Shown here one piece after another: positions 1 to 10,539 of a stretch of DNA of 64,000 nt (position 1 is the first letter of the stretch; each line of letters begins with the position of its first letter). Origin of the DNA: Odobenus rosmarus divergens (lineage: Eukaryota > Chordata > Mammalia > Carnivora > Odobenidae); assembly GCF_000321225.1 (NCBI RefSeq), contig NW_004450480.1, positions 607,689 to 671,688 on the forward strand, in the 5' to 3' direction. Under the pieces are notes generated by a model that had not been told where the DNA came from, did no database searches, and saw nothing but the letters and a program-made list of their open reading frames with translations. The position numbers were made by a program, and so were the translations under genes.

Positions 1-198
1 AGTTGGTTAAGCAACTGCCTTCGGCTCAGGTCATGATCCTGGAGTCCGGGGATCGAGTCCCGCATCGGGCTCCCTGCTCAGCAGGGAGTCTGCTTTTCCC
101 TCTGACCCTCTTCCCTCTCATGCTCTCTCTCTCTCTGTCTCATTCTCTCTCTCAAATAAATAAATAAAATCTTTAAAAAAAATAAAATAAAATAAAAA
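1..198 (+). repeat. CAN-SINE (SINEC), cut by window edge
   Basis: tRNA-Lys-derived carnivore SINE missing only its first bases at the window edge. It shows the TTCGGCTCAGGTCATGATCC head, the CT-rich middle and a tail of AAATAAATAAATAAAATC followed by A-rich sequence. The tail abuts L1 5' UTR sequence on the other strand, so the SINE probably inserted into that L1 at its A/T-rich stretch. Confidence 0.93.
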
Positions 199-1289
199 TT
201 AACTTTGAAAGACTAAAGAATCATGGGAAAAAAGCCATGAATTCTATGTGCGGTATTCCCCTAGCGCTGGAGTTCTGCCGTTCTCATTGATCAGTAAACT
301 TGGTCTTGGCTGGCTGTTCTTGCTGATCTTCTGGGGGAGGGGCCTGTTGCTGTGGTTCCCAAATGTCTTTGCCGGAGGCAGAATTGCCCCGCCCTTGTCA
401 GTCCCTGCTAAGTAATCTGCTCCGGTTTGCTCTCGGGAGCTTTTGTTCCCTGCAAGCTCCCAGCACAGCTTTGGAGGACAACAGTGAAAATGGCGGCTTC
501 CCAATCTCCGTCCTGGAGAAGCTGAGAACTCGGGGCCCCGCTCCTCAGTGCGCCCCCAGAGAAAAGCAGTCACTCCCGTCTCCCCGGTATCCGGCCGCAC
601 TCCGTGCTCACCCGGCCTGTGACCGAGCGTTTCTATCTCTGGCACCTGACCCGGCGTGGAGTCTCCAAACCCAGCAGATCCCTGCGGTGCGCTCCCCCGC
701 CGCTCCTCCCGGGGGAGGGAGGGGAGTCTCCCTGGATCTGCTGCTTGTTGGGTCCCTGCTGGGGGAGCAGTGGCCCGACTGGGCCGCGGATCACAGTTTA
801 TGGCCACCCCCAGCTGAGAGCCCGCGCCTCGGCTCTGTCTCTGCAGCCGGCTTCCCCGCTCCGATACCTGGGAGCTCTGCCGCACTCAGGCACCCCCGGT
901 CTTTCTGTGACCCCGAGGGTCCTGAGACCACACTGTCCCGCGAGGGTTCCACCCCCCGCTTAGCCACTGGAGCGACGTCCCTCAGCGGAGCCGACTTCTA
1001 AAAGTTCCGAGTTTGTGCTCCGCGGCTCTAGCACTTGCCAGAAGCGGCCGACGGAGGCCCCCTCCCCCGCCGTCTATCCTCCCGAATATCTCCTCGGATT
1101 CACTTCTCCGCACGTCCTACCTTCCAGAAAGTGGTCGCTTTTCTGTTCAGAGAGTTGCTGCTATTCTTTCCTTCGATCTCCTGTTGAGTTCGTAGGTGTT
1201 CAGAATGGTTTGATCCCTATCCAGCTGAATTCCTGAGACCAGACAAAATCCAGGTCTCCTACTCCTCCGCCATCTTGCTCCACACCCCC
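199..1289 (-). mobile_element. Carnivore L1 5' UTR (5' end of a LINE-1)
   Basis: Read on the minus strand this starts at about 1289 with GGAGCAAGATGGCGGAGGAG, the usual 5' end of carnivore L1, and continues as GC- and CpG-rich 5' UTR through the GGCTTTTTTCCCATGATTC block near 215-240. The young SINE at 1-198 sits where the UTR turns A/T-rich. ORF1 and ORF2 would lie left of the window. Long open frames here (for example 244-885 minus) come from the high GC content and are not genes. Most L1 copies are 5'-truncated, so keeping the promoter-bearing end is uncommon. Confidence 0.85.
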
Positions 1290-1487
1290 ATGAGAGTAGA
1301 TCTTAAATGTTCTCCCTCCAGCCAAAAAAAAAAAAAAAAAAAAGATAATTATGTGAAGTGATGGGTGTGTTAACTAACCTTATTGTGGCAATCATTTCAC
1401 AATATATATGTGTATTAAATCATCACACTGGATACCTTCAACTTATAAGATGGTACATTTCAATGACATCTCAATAAAGCTAAAAAA
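1290..1487 (+). mobile_element. Old L1 (L1M-type) 3' end
   Basis: Contains the typical 3' UTR phrases AATTATGTGAAGTGATGGG, GTTAACTAACCTTATTGTGG and TCTCAATAAAGCT followed by an A-run, in that order. It is diverged, so it is an ancient insertion that predates the neighbouring L1 5' end. Confidence 0.75.
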
Positions 1488-2074
1488 ACCCCATTTATCC
1501 AGAAGTTAGATTTTGTTCCTTGCAACTGCTGTTAGGGCTTTTGGGTACCATTTACTCATTTTCCCTTTCAATGCTGTGATCCATGGAGTATATACAGGTA
1601 TCAGCTGCAAAAAGAGAAGCAAAGTGCAAGATTGTACGGTGCTTGCCAAAGCACCACACTCTAAAGCAAAGCCCTGGACCTGGCTCATGTTCAAGGACTA
1701 AGTGAGACTCCTCCTCATTCTCTCTCGAAAAATCTTGGGACCGGCACACTCGGGACCTATCTAGTGTGTGGGGGTGGAGAAAAGAGATGGAGAGGGGGAG
1801 AGGAGTGTCAAAGAGAAGGAAAAAAAGAACAGGGCAGGTAAAACTCTAAGAGGGGCCCTGAATATACTAAATACATTTTTAGTAAATGGGACATGCTTTT
1901 ACAAGAAAAATCTATCATTTATCTATGATTAAAATCCAACTGAACATCCTGTATTTTTATTTGCTACATCAGACAATCCTAACCTGGACACATTGCTGCC
2001 CAGACAAAACTAGGTTTTAGCATAGAAGAAGGGCAACACAAATATCGAGTATGGGATGAACTACATCTGCCACA
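1488..2074. other. Intergenic, nothing recognised
   Basis: A/T-moderate unique-looking sequence downstream of FRMD4B. Short frames at 1506-1749 on both strands show no family motif. No RNA gene or regulatory motif stands out. Confidence 0.5.
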
Positions 2075-2230
2075 GGTAAGTATTATTATTATGTCCATTT
2101 TACAGATCAGAAGCTAAGGCTTAGAGAAAGTAAGGAATAAATAAAGATAAATACCTAGTAAATTCTAAAGCTGGATTAGAGTCAGTGTCCGTGAACCCAG
2201 TGTCATGTAGCCATTACATTATGCCTCTGT
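2075..2230 (-). repeat. MIR SINE fragment
   Basis: The antisense MIR core TATGTCCATTTTACAGATCA is followed by diverged tail-side sequence (GCTGGATTAGAGTCAG, then ...GTAGCCATTACATTATGCCT). Confidence 0.65.
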
Positions 2231-2364
2231 GACTTAAGAAACTTCAGAAAGCAAGAGAGAGGTCAGGTTAAGAGCTGTTGAACAATGATCACCCCACCAG
2301 TGAAATGTGGCCCAATGGAGGTAACACTGTCAACAATCAGATTAGCAACTCCTCCTCTTAAGAG

Positions 2365-2576
2365 CAGTGGTTCTCTAGGAGGGATTGTGTCTTTACAAAG
2401 GACATGTGGCAATGTTTAGGGACATTTTCAGTTGTCACAACTGCGAAGGGGATGCTACTGGCCTCTAGAGGGTGGAGGAGAGGAATACTGCTCAATGTCC
2501 TACCTTGCACAGAACAGCCCCTGCAAGAGAAGTATCTGCCAAAAAAGTCAATAGTGCAGAGGCTAGCAAATTCTGT
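2365..2576 (+). mobile_element. MER5A (hAT-Charlie MITE)
   Basis: Starts with CAGTGGTTCTC and runs through GGACATTTTCAGTTGTCACA and a ...CAATAGTGCAGAGGCT-like end. This is the order of the MER5A consensus. Non-autonomous fossil; frames across it are not genes. Confidence 0.75.
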
Positions 2577-2915
2577 CCTAGAGGAAAGGGGTTGTAGAGA
2601 AGTGTGAGAGTAGCCCCTAACACATACCCTCCTAAATACACAGAAGGCACTTGGACAAAGAGCCCAGCATGAGATAGCCCCTAACATCCAGGTCTTAGAG
2701 TAGAACCAATCACATGTTATTTTCCTTCCCAGATTTGCACATTTATCTTTTCCTACAACACAGAAGTAAAAGTGAATATGCCAGGTTATATGTCCTATAA
2801 CCAGAGAGACCAGGGCCCTACAAAGGAATTTTAGAATTTACAATTATGAGGACAGTTGCTGGCACCATTATGAAACTACTTGGTTAAAACAAACTGCAGT
2901 ATGTACCCAAGCAAT

Positions 2916-3105
2916 GTTTTTTAAAGATTTTATTTATTTATTTGACAGAGAGAGAGAACACAAGCAGGGGGAGTGGCAGAGGGAGAGGGAGAAGCAGGCT
3001 CCCCACCGAACAGCAAGCCCGATGCGGGGCTCGATCCCAGGACCCTGGGATCATGACCTGAGCCGAAGGTAGACACTTAACTGACTGAGCCTCCCAGGCG
3101 CCCCA
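2916..3105 (-). repeat. CAN-SINE (SINEC)
   Basis: Full-length reverse-oriented element: T-rich start with AAAGATTTTATTTATTTATTT, GA-rich middle, then GGATCATGACCTGAGCCGAA and a CCTCCCAGGCGCC end. Flanked by a 12-bp target-site duplication, TACCCAAGCAAT (2904-2915 and 3106-3117). Confidence 0.93.
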
Positions 3106-3218
3106 TACCCAAGCAATTTAACATCATTTAACTCTTTACTTAAGCCAAGCCTAAGTAGAAGTAAATCTGCTACTGAAAGTCATATTTATAAAACCAAATA
3201 CTCTATTTAGGTTCTTTG

Positions 3219-3462
3219 TTTTGGGGGTTTTTTCAAAGATTTTATTTATTCATTTGAGAGACAGAGTGTGTGTGTATGTGTGTGTGTGTGTGCAAGAGCA
3301 GTGGGGAGGGGCCAGGGGAGAGGAAGAGGGACAGACTCCTTGCTGAGTGTGGAGCCCCTAATGGGGCTCCACGTGTGGCTTGGGCTCCATGCAGGGCTCC
3401 ATCCAATGACCTTGACATCATGACTTGAGCCAAAGTCAGATGCTTAACTGACTGAGCCACCT
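3219..3462 (-). repeat. CAN-SINE (older SINEC) with internal GT expansion
   Basis: Reverse-oriented SINE between exact 17-bp duplications TCTATTTAGGTTCTTTG (3202-3218 and 3463-3479). The normally CT-rich segment carries a (TG)n run near 3267-3293. The body repeats GGGGCTCCA-like words and includes a 10-bp perfect hairpin at 3349-3372. Confidence 0.85.
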
Positions 3463-3479
3463 TCTATTTAGGTTCTTTG

Positions 3480-4374
3480 GATCACCTGCACTACTGTTGT
3501 CCTCTATATGGGGAATGAATCAAGAGGATTAGGGTGCACACAAATTTGATCTTCCCAGATTGGCTTTATTTTTGATTTAAATACAGCCTGTGTCAAGGAA
3601 TGGTTATTGATGTGTCGATTCATAGATCGCTCTAAATCAATATATGTACACTTTTCACAGATTATCTTCAAATGTGGCTAACAGCTACCTTATTGATGTA
3701 GCTAATGGATGACTGAGAGCAGAGAGCTGGATTTGGGCTACTTTTCTACTTGTTAAAAATACAAAGTTGATCAGAATCTAGGCACCGTGAGTTTGGAACT
3801 ACTTTCTTTCTCTTGCAGGGTTTATCTGATTACCTAGCTAGTCTTATGGCATGGTAAATTTTGATACTGCCCTAACAAAGACACCAGGCTAAGGATGTCT
3901 ATATCCTTTGAGATTCTTGGTAGATCTCCAGCCCAAACCTTCTTGCTCTATTGAGACCTTGCCAGATCTACAGTATTTATCATGTCAACAGCTTTTCAAG
4001 GCTAGATTGGACCGTCATTGTTAGTCTAGCATTATTTATGCATCAAATCTACACATTACGATTTGATTATGGAGGTGCTTACATTAGGTGGAACCAGAAT
4101 TTTAAACTTATTTAACACATGAATTCCAAGAGTCTTTTCCAAATGGGATTCTAGCCAAAGGGTATTGGTTTCTTAAGTAACCAAGGGGACAGAGAGCTCA
4201 TTTCTAAAGTGGTTCAATGGCATTAATTCCAGGGAGAGGAACCAGTGTGTATAGATCATCTACCCTGTTAGATACTGTACGGGTGTATTTCCTATCCACT
4301 TCTATCAAAGCAAATCAGCTTACTCATTCCCATTTGAGAGATGAGGAGAACGACATTGGGTATGCAACCTAATA
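3480..4374. other. Intergenic, nothing recognised
   Basis: No gene, RNA or clear repeat was recognised. The sequence looks like old, diverged single-copy DNA. Confidence 0.45.
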
Positions 4375-4510
4375 AAGCATCAGCTTGTTTATCTATAAAA
4401 TAGGAGTAATGGTAGCACTCACCTCGTGGGTATATTGTAAGGATTGAATGGGAACCTAATTATATGACAAGAGTGTAACTATTGTTAGGTCTTATTATCA
4501 TTATTTCTAC
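4375..4510 (+). repeat. MIR fragment
   Basis: Carries the MIR phrase CTATAAAATAGGAGTAATGG, then CTCACCTCGTGGGTATATTG, matching the MIR sense strand from its core onward. Confidence 0.6.
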
Positions 4511-4550
4511 TAACAAGACCCTTGTGGGAAAGTGGCCCCAAAGCCTTTGT

Positions 4551-4666
4551 TCTTCCAACTATGCCACATGACCTCCAAATAATAGGAGTCACAATTTTTT
4601 CCTTTATTTCTTCCCACTATGCCACATGACCTCCAAATAAGAGGACTCACAGTTTTTTTCATTTAT
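4551..4666. repeat. Tandem duplication, 2 x 58 bp
   Basis: The phrase TATGCCACATGACCTCCAAA occurs at 4560 and again 58 bases later, with the flanks (TCTTCC before; ...CACA(A/G)TTTTTT... after) also repeated. The two units differ at several positions, so the duplication is not brand new. Confidence 0.9.
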
Positions 4667-5115
4667 TTACATGCAATCTTAGGGATGGCTCAGATGGACT
4701 GTACACATTGGCCTTTCCCTATATCCAAGTTTAACTTAGTTTTTAATTTCTAGAACACTCCTCCTCACCCTGAGACCTCAAAAAAGAAGGGAAAAAAACC
4801 ATGGGCCAAGCAAGTTGTGCATGCTATTCCCTAATCATAAGGTATTCTTTCCTTCAGATTTTTAGAAAATCATGATTATTTTAGTCTGCCATGCTTGGAT
4901 TACAGCATGATAAAGCACCCATTATAGTTAAGATGGTTCTGTAGATACAGTTCTTGGACAAGAACCCATTACATGGTGGGTGCCCTGCAATGATAATACC
5001 AAACTGCTCGCTGTTGACTCTGTCCTAGGATGGCTATTCCCAGCATTGCCTGATGTTTAGTATTACAAAAGTGATACATTTCCTTTAAATCGAATTAACA
5101 AGATAACAGCAATTT

Positions 5116-5173
5116 TGTGTGCGCGCGTGCGCACGCGCACGCGTGCACACACACACACACACACACACACACA
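5116..5173. repeat. (TG/CG/CA)n tract, 58-nt perfect pyrimidine-purine alternation
   Basis: Every base from 5116 to 5173 alternates pyrimidine/purine: TGTG, then GCGCGCGTGCGCACGCGC-type sequence, then (CA)n. The CG-rich half followed by a CA run is the classic composition for left-handed Z-DNA under supercoiling. Confidence 0.9.
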
Positions 5174-5639
5174 GTCAGAGGACACTTCCTCCAGGACACT
5201 TTCCTTGACTCCACCCTGTCCCCAATTATGTTGGTTGCCCACACCCAGTTCCCAAAGGGTCCCTGATCATATCATTTTTCACTATATTACAATCACCTAT
5301 GAACTTGACTGACTCCCTGATTAAACTGCAAACTTCCAGGGGATGGGTCCCACGTCTGAGACTCTGGTATTTCTGTCTCCTGGTGCATTACAGGTAATAA
5401 TTTAATAAAATAATAATTCATAAATAATTAATTTAATAAATAAACAAAGAGCATGTGAAAACCCAGGGAAATGAGAATGAACACAGAGTGTTTAGCATTG
5501 GCGAGAATGAGGAAAGAATGGGGAGAGTTTTGAATGGAGTGGATGGTGGTCCTTGGATTTATTAAGCAGTGAGTCTAGCTAGAATATGGGACCATAAATA
5601 TGCAGACCTCATGCTGTGGACAGTAGGAACCATTTTTTC

Positions 5640-5960
5640 CCCCATTTCTTTTACTATTTAAAATACATATTACTTAAAATTTGCACTAAGTACATACAAT
5701 TCAGCAGCATTAATCACATTTACCACTACGTGTTTCCGAAACTTTTCATCAACCCAAATAGAAACTCTGTAACCATTAAGCAAGAAATCCCGATTCGCCT
5801 CTCCCTGAAAATCCCTGGTAACCTCTCATCTACTTCCTGTCTCTTTGAAGTTGCCTATTCCAGACATTTCCTATGAGTGGAATCATACAGTATTTGTCTT
5901 TTGGGGTCTGGCTTATTTTACATAGCAAAACATTTTCAAGGTTTATTCACATTGTAGCAT
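5640..5960 (-). mobile_element. Old L1 (L1M) 3' region fragment
   Basis: Antisense L1 phrases in order: GCATTAATCACATTTACCAC, AACTCTGTAACCATTAAGCA, then GTGGAATCATACAGTATTTG and GGTTTATTCACATTGTAGCA. The short frame 5616-5876 is part of this fossil. Confidence 0.65.
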
Positions 5961-6651
5961 GAGGACCATTTTTAAGCAGAGGAGTGGATGAGAGAGCAAT
6001 ATCTTATAAAGACGGTGCCTATTAGTGAGGTGTGGGCTTCTTTTCTTATCATGCAGAGGCTTTAAAACATTTCAGTGGCACAAGTGTGGCACCAAATCTG
6101 GATCAATATAGAAAATTTCTATTTGCTAGCACTGAGGGCACGCAGAGTTTACGGTGAAACCTTCAGAGAGATGATGGCATGGCCGGCGTGGGATATGATA
6201 GGGAGAAAGGACAGGGGTAGCGGACATCATGTTGGAAAGCAAGCAAAGGCTGTGTGACCGTGGGTGTTCTGGAAGAAGAGCATGACTGAGCTGCAGCAGT
6301 GGTCACAGGGTAATTACTGCTGGCTTGTTTACTATCTTGTACAGCCTTTAATACCTCCTAGTGGCTGCCCCACGCAGAATTGGAGAGTCTGTGATGTATA
6401 CAAGCGTGTGTGATCCAACATCCTGAGAGTGATAACATGCTCTCATTTAATGTGTGAAAAGTCAACTCTACATGCGGAGAGAAACAGAAAAGGGGGAGAG
6501 AGAAAAAGACAGGGAAAACCAGTTTAAATTGTGTAAGGGATCCTGATTGCCATATCAATCACTATGAGCTTATGCCCCAGAATGGATGTGAGCTGGGAAA
6601 TCTGCATCTATTTTCTCAGTTTCCATAGTGTGATCTTCCATGGTGATTGTG
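5961..6651. other. Intergenic, nothing recognised
   Basis: No gene or clear repeat was seen between the L1 fossil and the next SINE. Confidence 0.4.
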
Positions 6652-6664
6652 AGTCTGGAGTTTA

Positions 6665-6876
6665 CTTTTTATATATTTTTTTTGAGAGTGTGCACACTTG
6701 TGAGTGGGGGCTGGTGGGGTGGGGGAGCAGAAGGAGAGGGAGAGAGAGAGAATCTTAAGCAGGCTCCAGGCCCAGCACAGAGCCCAACGTGGGGCTCGAT
6801 CTCACAACCCCAAAGTCATGACCTGAACCGAAATCAAGAGTCAGATGCTTAACCGGCTGAGCCACCCAGACGCCTC
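6665..6876 (-). repeat. CAN-SINE (older SINEC)
   Basis: Reverse-oriented, diverged: GA-rich block, GGCTCGATCTCACAACCC, then AAGAGTCAGATGCTTAACCG and GCCACCCAGACGCC. Near-identical duplications AGTCTGGAGTTTA / AGTCTGGGGTTTA flank it (6652-6664, 6877-6889). Confidence 0.88.
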
Positions 6877-6901
6877 AGTCTGGGGTTTAAAAATAAGTAC
6901 T

Positions 6902-7085
6902 CTCCTAATCTCAGGAAACAAACTGAGGGTTGCTGGAGTGGTGGGGGTTGGGAGGGATGGGGTGGCTGGGTGATAGACACTGGGGAGGGTATGTGCTATG
7001 GTGAGCGCTGTGAATTATGTAAGACTGTTGAATCACAGACCTGTACCCCTGACCAAATAATACATTATATGTTAATAAAGTAAAT
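6902..7085 (+). mobile_element. Carnivore L1 3' end, strongly 5'-truncated
   Basis: Contains ACAAACTGAGGGTTGCTGGA, GGGTATGTGCTATGGTGAGC and CAGACCTGTACCCCTGA, ending in ATATGTTAATAAA: the 3' tail of carnivore L1. An exact 13-bp duplication AAAAATAAGTACT (6889-6901, 7086-7098) brackets it, so it inserted as a ~184-bp stub. Confidence 0.88.
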
Positions 7086-7098
7086 AAAAATAAGTACT

Positions 7099-7589
7099 TT
7101 CATGCAATGTAATCATGAAAGAGAAGCTACTACTCCTCTGTGGCTCAGTTGAAGAAGTTCAACTGAGTGTATTCCAAAACCAGCTGTGTTGGATTTACTG
7201 CAAGATGGTGTAACGCTTTTTAACGTGGCACATTTCTACTCCATTTTCTGGCATATTTTGACCAGACACAGTTTGTACCGTATGGGCTGACTTTAGAACC
7301 TAACCTCTCTTCCACTTCTAGGTTCGTCTTCATTATAGGATATGGTGCAAAAGCTCTAACATGCAGAATATGGTCTGCAATGCTATTGAGATTTGGGGGT
7401 TGCAAGTAGCAGGGATGAACTAGAGCTAGCTCAGGCTTAAGAAAAGATAAGGCATTAGTTGAGAGTATTTTATAAACATCTGCATTTGTATTTGCAGGTA
7501 TGAAGATGCAAAGGTCACAGAAATGCCTTCCAAGAGGATAACAGACTTTCCTCTAAGTGTGTCCCAAGCTGTAATGTGCACCTTATTAG
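7099..7589. other. Intergenic, nothing recognised
   Basis: Single-copy-looking DNA. The 61-codon frame at 7220-7405 (minus) shows no family resemblance and is taken as chance. Confidence 0.4.
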
Positions 7590-7692
7590 AAATGCATCCT
7601 TATTCAGTCAGTCTGGGCTGGAGCCTGAGATTATGTATCCAGTAACAAGCTCCCAGGTGATGCTCATGCCGCTGGTCCCCTGACAGCTATTG
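7590..7692 (+). mobile_element. hAT-Charlie MITE fragment (MER-type)
   Basis: Shows the phrase AGTCAGTCTGGGCTGGAGCC, then CTCCCAGGTGATGCTCATGC and CGCTGGTCC, the layout of the MER3/MER5B-like elements. The subfamily cannot be fixed by eye. Confidence 0.5.
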
Positions 7693-7879
7693 TAGTAGAA
7701 AGATTCAGGTGTCAAATTTTGACACTATCTAGTCTCTGATGTTTTCACTTCCCAATTTCAAATTCCTAAGAGGGGTTGCCAGTGTCCTAGCTTAGGTCAA
7801 GCATGCACCCCTGGATCCATCAACTATACCTTAGGGGGTCAGGTCATGAAATAGCAAAATCACCACCGCTGCTAGCATA

Positions 7880-8095
7880 CAATGCGTGTTTACTCTGAGC
7901 CTGTCATGCGCTATGCATTTTATACGCATATCCTTAATCTGCACATCAACCCTCGGAAGGGAGGAGAGAAAATAGATTCTTAAAGAAGCCCAGTGACTTT
8001 TTCAAGGTCACAGGGCTAGCAGGTGTCAGAGCTGGACCTTGAAGTCACACTGCCTGACTGTAGAGCCCTTGTGCTCTATCAGCTTTAAGTTTTAG
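7880..8095 (-). repeat. MIR fragment
   Basis: Antisense MIR: ...CATATCCTTAATCTGCACA, a decayed fraction of the CCATTTTACAGA core, then TTTCAAGGTCACAGGGCTAG and GCAGGTGTCAGAGCTGGACC. Confidence 0.75.
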
Positions 8096-8471
8096 CAGAG
8101 GAGCTGGGAACTCTGGTGATAATGGGGCGGGCCGGTCCCAGAGGAAGAATCACTGTCACCTGGGCAGTTGTGCCTGTAAGATTTAATATATTGGCACTAC
8201 ATTAGTATTTATGAATAATTATAAAGGTGGAGACCAATTAGTTTACTGGAGTTTTATGGTTTTTCCAATAATGCTACCCCCTTTTCCAGTCAAGTTCAGC
8301 AAAAGGACACTGGTGTCATATAGGAAAGTAAAATAGATATGCACTGTTATACGTGCATAAAAGCTGGATCAGAAGGGATGGTTTTAAGATGGCACCATCT
8401 TGCTACTTAAAGTGTGGGCCATGGACAAGAAACAAAGGCGTGCGTGGGAATGCATTCAAAATGCAGGTCAG

Positions 8472-8641
8472 GGGGCGCCTGGGTGGCTCAGGTCATGATC
8501 CCAGACTCCTGGGATCGAGCCCCACATTGGGCTCCCTGCTCCTCGGGGAGCCTGCTTCTCCCTCCCTCTGCCTGCCGCTCCCCCTGCTTGTGCTCTCTCA
8601 TTCCCTGTGTCAAGTAGATAAATAAAATCATTAAAAAAAAG
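8472..8641 (+). repeat. CAN-SINE with internal head deletion
   Basis: The head reads GCGCCTGGGTGGCTCAG and runs straight into GTCATGATCCCAGACTCCTG. The ~25 bases normally between the two GGCTCAG copies are missing. The flanking duplication TGCAGGTCAG is intact (8462-8471, 8642-8651), so this is a genuine insertion. Confidence 0.92.
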
Positions 8642-9049
8642 TGCAGGTCAGACTCCTGGCCTTAGACCTCTTGAATCGGAGCCTGCATGTTAAAGAGGCT
8701 CCCAGGGACGCAGGCTTCGGGTTAGCCAACACTACAGCTCTGCATAATGGCGGGTCTCTCTCTCGGTGATCTTGCTCAGAGAAACTATGGCTACCCCAGG
8801 GCTGGGGAACTGGCTGAATGCTCCCGCTCTAGAGGCAGGCACACTGAAAAAGGAGGAAGAGCATTCCCAGGTGAAGGGAAGACACAGAGGAGAGGCCCGC
8901 TGCAGCTCACTTGTTCTCATCCCCCACGGTGCATAGTAGCATCACCTGACCATTGAAAATAAAATCGGTGGTTGGGTTCACCCTCAAATATTCTGATTTA
9001 GTCGGTCCATTGTAGGGCTGGAGCACCAGTATGTTTTCTTTTTCAGCTT

Positions 9050-9320
9050 CTTAGATAGATACAGCATACACGGGCCTAGCTGAAGTCCCTCCTTGGAAAC
9101 AGAAAGAGTGGGAAATGAGCGTGCCTTCTTATCACTTTCATATTTCAGGTGCAACACGAGGGGAGGTTATAGAAGATCCCCTCTCACAGCCTCTGCAGGA
9201 ACGAACTCTGCCATCACCCTCTCTCAGACTCCAGAAACATGAGACAGTACATTTCTGTTGTTTAAGTCACAGTTTGTGATTCTTTGTTTATGCAGCCCTA
9301 GCAAATGAATCCAGCATGTA
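9050..9320 (+). mobile_element. MaLR-type LTR remnant (MLT1/MST-like)
   Basis: The end reads CATTTCTGTTGTTTAAGTCA, then CAGTTTGTGATTCTTTGTTT and ATGCAGCCCTAGCAAATGAA, the usual 3' end of mammalian apparent LTR retrotransposons. The 5' part is too decayed to follow. Old, non-coding. Confidence 0.5.
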
Positions 9321-9450
9321 TATACCGTGCAATTCCACAAGTACTTGCTAGATAAAGAATTAATTTTAGATTCTAAATGGAGCACATATTCAAATAAGAT
9401 ATGGTCCTTGATCTCTAAGAGCTCACAGACTAAAGGGGGAGGAGGGTAAG

Positions 9451-9495
9451 CATGTACGCATGTGCGCACGTGCACACACACACACACACACACAC
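9451..9495. repeat. Alternating CG/CA tract, 45 nt
   Basis: Perfect pyrimidine-purine alternation: CATGTACGCATGTGCGCACG, then TG(CA)n. A second Z-DNA-prone tract 4.3 kb from the one at 5116. Confidence 0.88.
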
Positions 9496-9499
9496 CAGT

Positions 9500-10539
9500 A
9501 TTAATCTGGGAGGGAGCTAGGAAATTCTCACTGTGTGGTACGGTATGAATTTGAAACTGAAATGGTTGTTCAAGTCATGCAATTTGCTAAGAATCCGTTG
9601 ACAGGTTTTAATGATTCACTCTTATATAATTAAAAACCTAATAATTCAAATAGTGCTTAAAGTTCAGGTTACCCCTGAAATATTTTTCTCCTTCTTCATC
9701 TGTATGCAGTAACATTATTAGAAGAAATACTTTCTGACAATATATTCAATTTACTGAGCTCTAAGGGGCTGAAATTTGCTAATGATTCAGCTCCAGGTGG
9801 GAGACATGATTACCAGTTCTTTTAAAGAACAGATTTCATTCGTTCTCAATCATCTTCATTGCACTGTGAATGGAAGCAAATCATTAGGGTTCAGAATATT
9901 ATTCTGCCAAGGAAATAATTTATGGTGCCTGGAGCCAGAGATCTCAAAATAACAAATAGTATTTACAGGACACGCAACCCAAAATGCCTAAAGCATTTTC
10001 TTTATTTTATTTCAACTCAGGCTTGTAATTTCTTATCCTAGAACATCTCAGTAAAGACCAAAAGAAGCACTTTGTAAGGCCAGATGAGGCTCAAACGGCC
10101 CCTTTGCCTTTAAGCAAAGATACTAAGCCAGTTTTCTATTTTACCGGGGGGAGAAGCTTGTAACTCTATCGAAGCCATTTACCATTCCTGATCTGTGCTC
10201 AGTACAGAAATGGCAGGATTAATCCAGCAGGTTTATTCCATTTTGAAATTGTGAGCTCTATTTATTAAAATGTCTGGTCTCCTTGGTGATGGGATGGGGA
10301 GGAGGGCTGCCAGATAAAAGTAAAGGATATGCATGGGACATACACATACTAAAAATTATTTGTGGTTTATCTCAACTTCAAATTGAACTGGACACACTTT
10401 AGTTCGCTAGATCTGGCAACTCTAAACACAGTACAAGTGAAATGACACCATGGGGTAGAGAACCTTGAGCCTGCACCACTTCGTGAATGGGAAGTATGAA
10501 CAAGATTAAAAAGGGGGCAGGACATGAGCTTTAGAATCA
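9500..10539. other. Intergenic, possible conserved non-coding block
   Basis: No repeat family was recognised. 9720-9960 is rich in homeodomain-like TAAT/ATTA words and has no obvious transposon signature, which makes it a plausible single-copy regulatory stretch. This is composition-based inference only. Confidence 0.25.

Noticed and set aside
244..963. Long open frames on both strands in GC-rich sequence (213, 212 and 119 codons)
   Set aside because: They lie in a recognisable L1 5' UTR, overlap each other on opposite strands and show no domain; high GC content alone explains the lack of stops.
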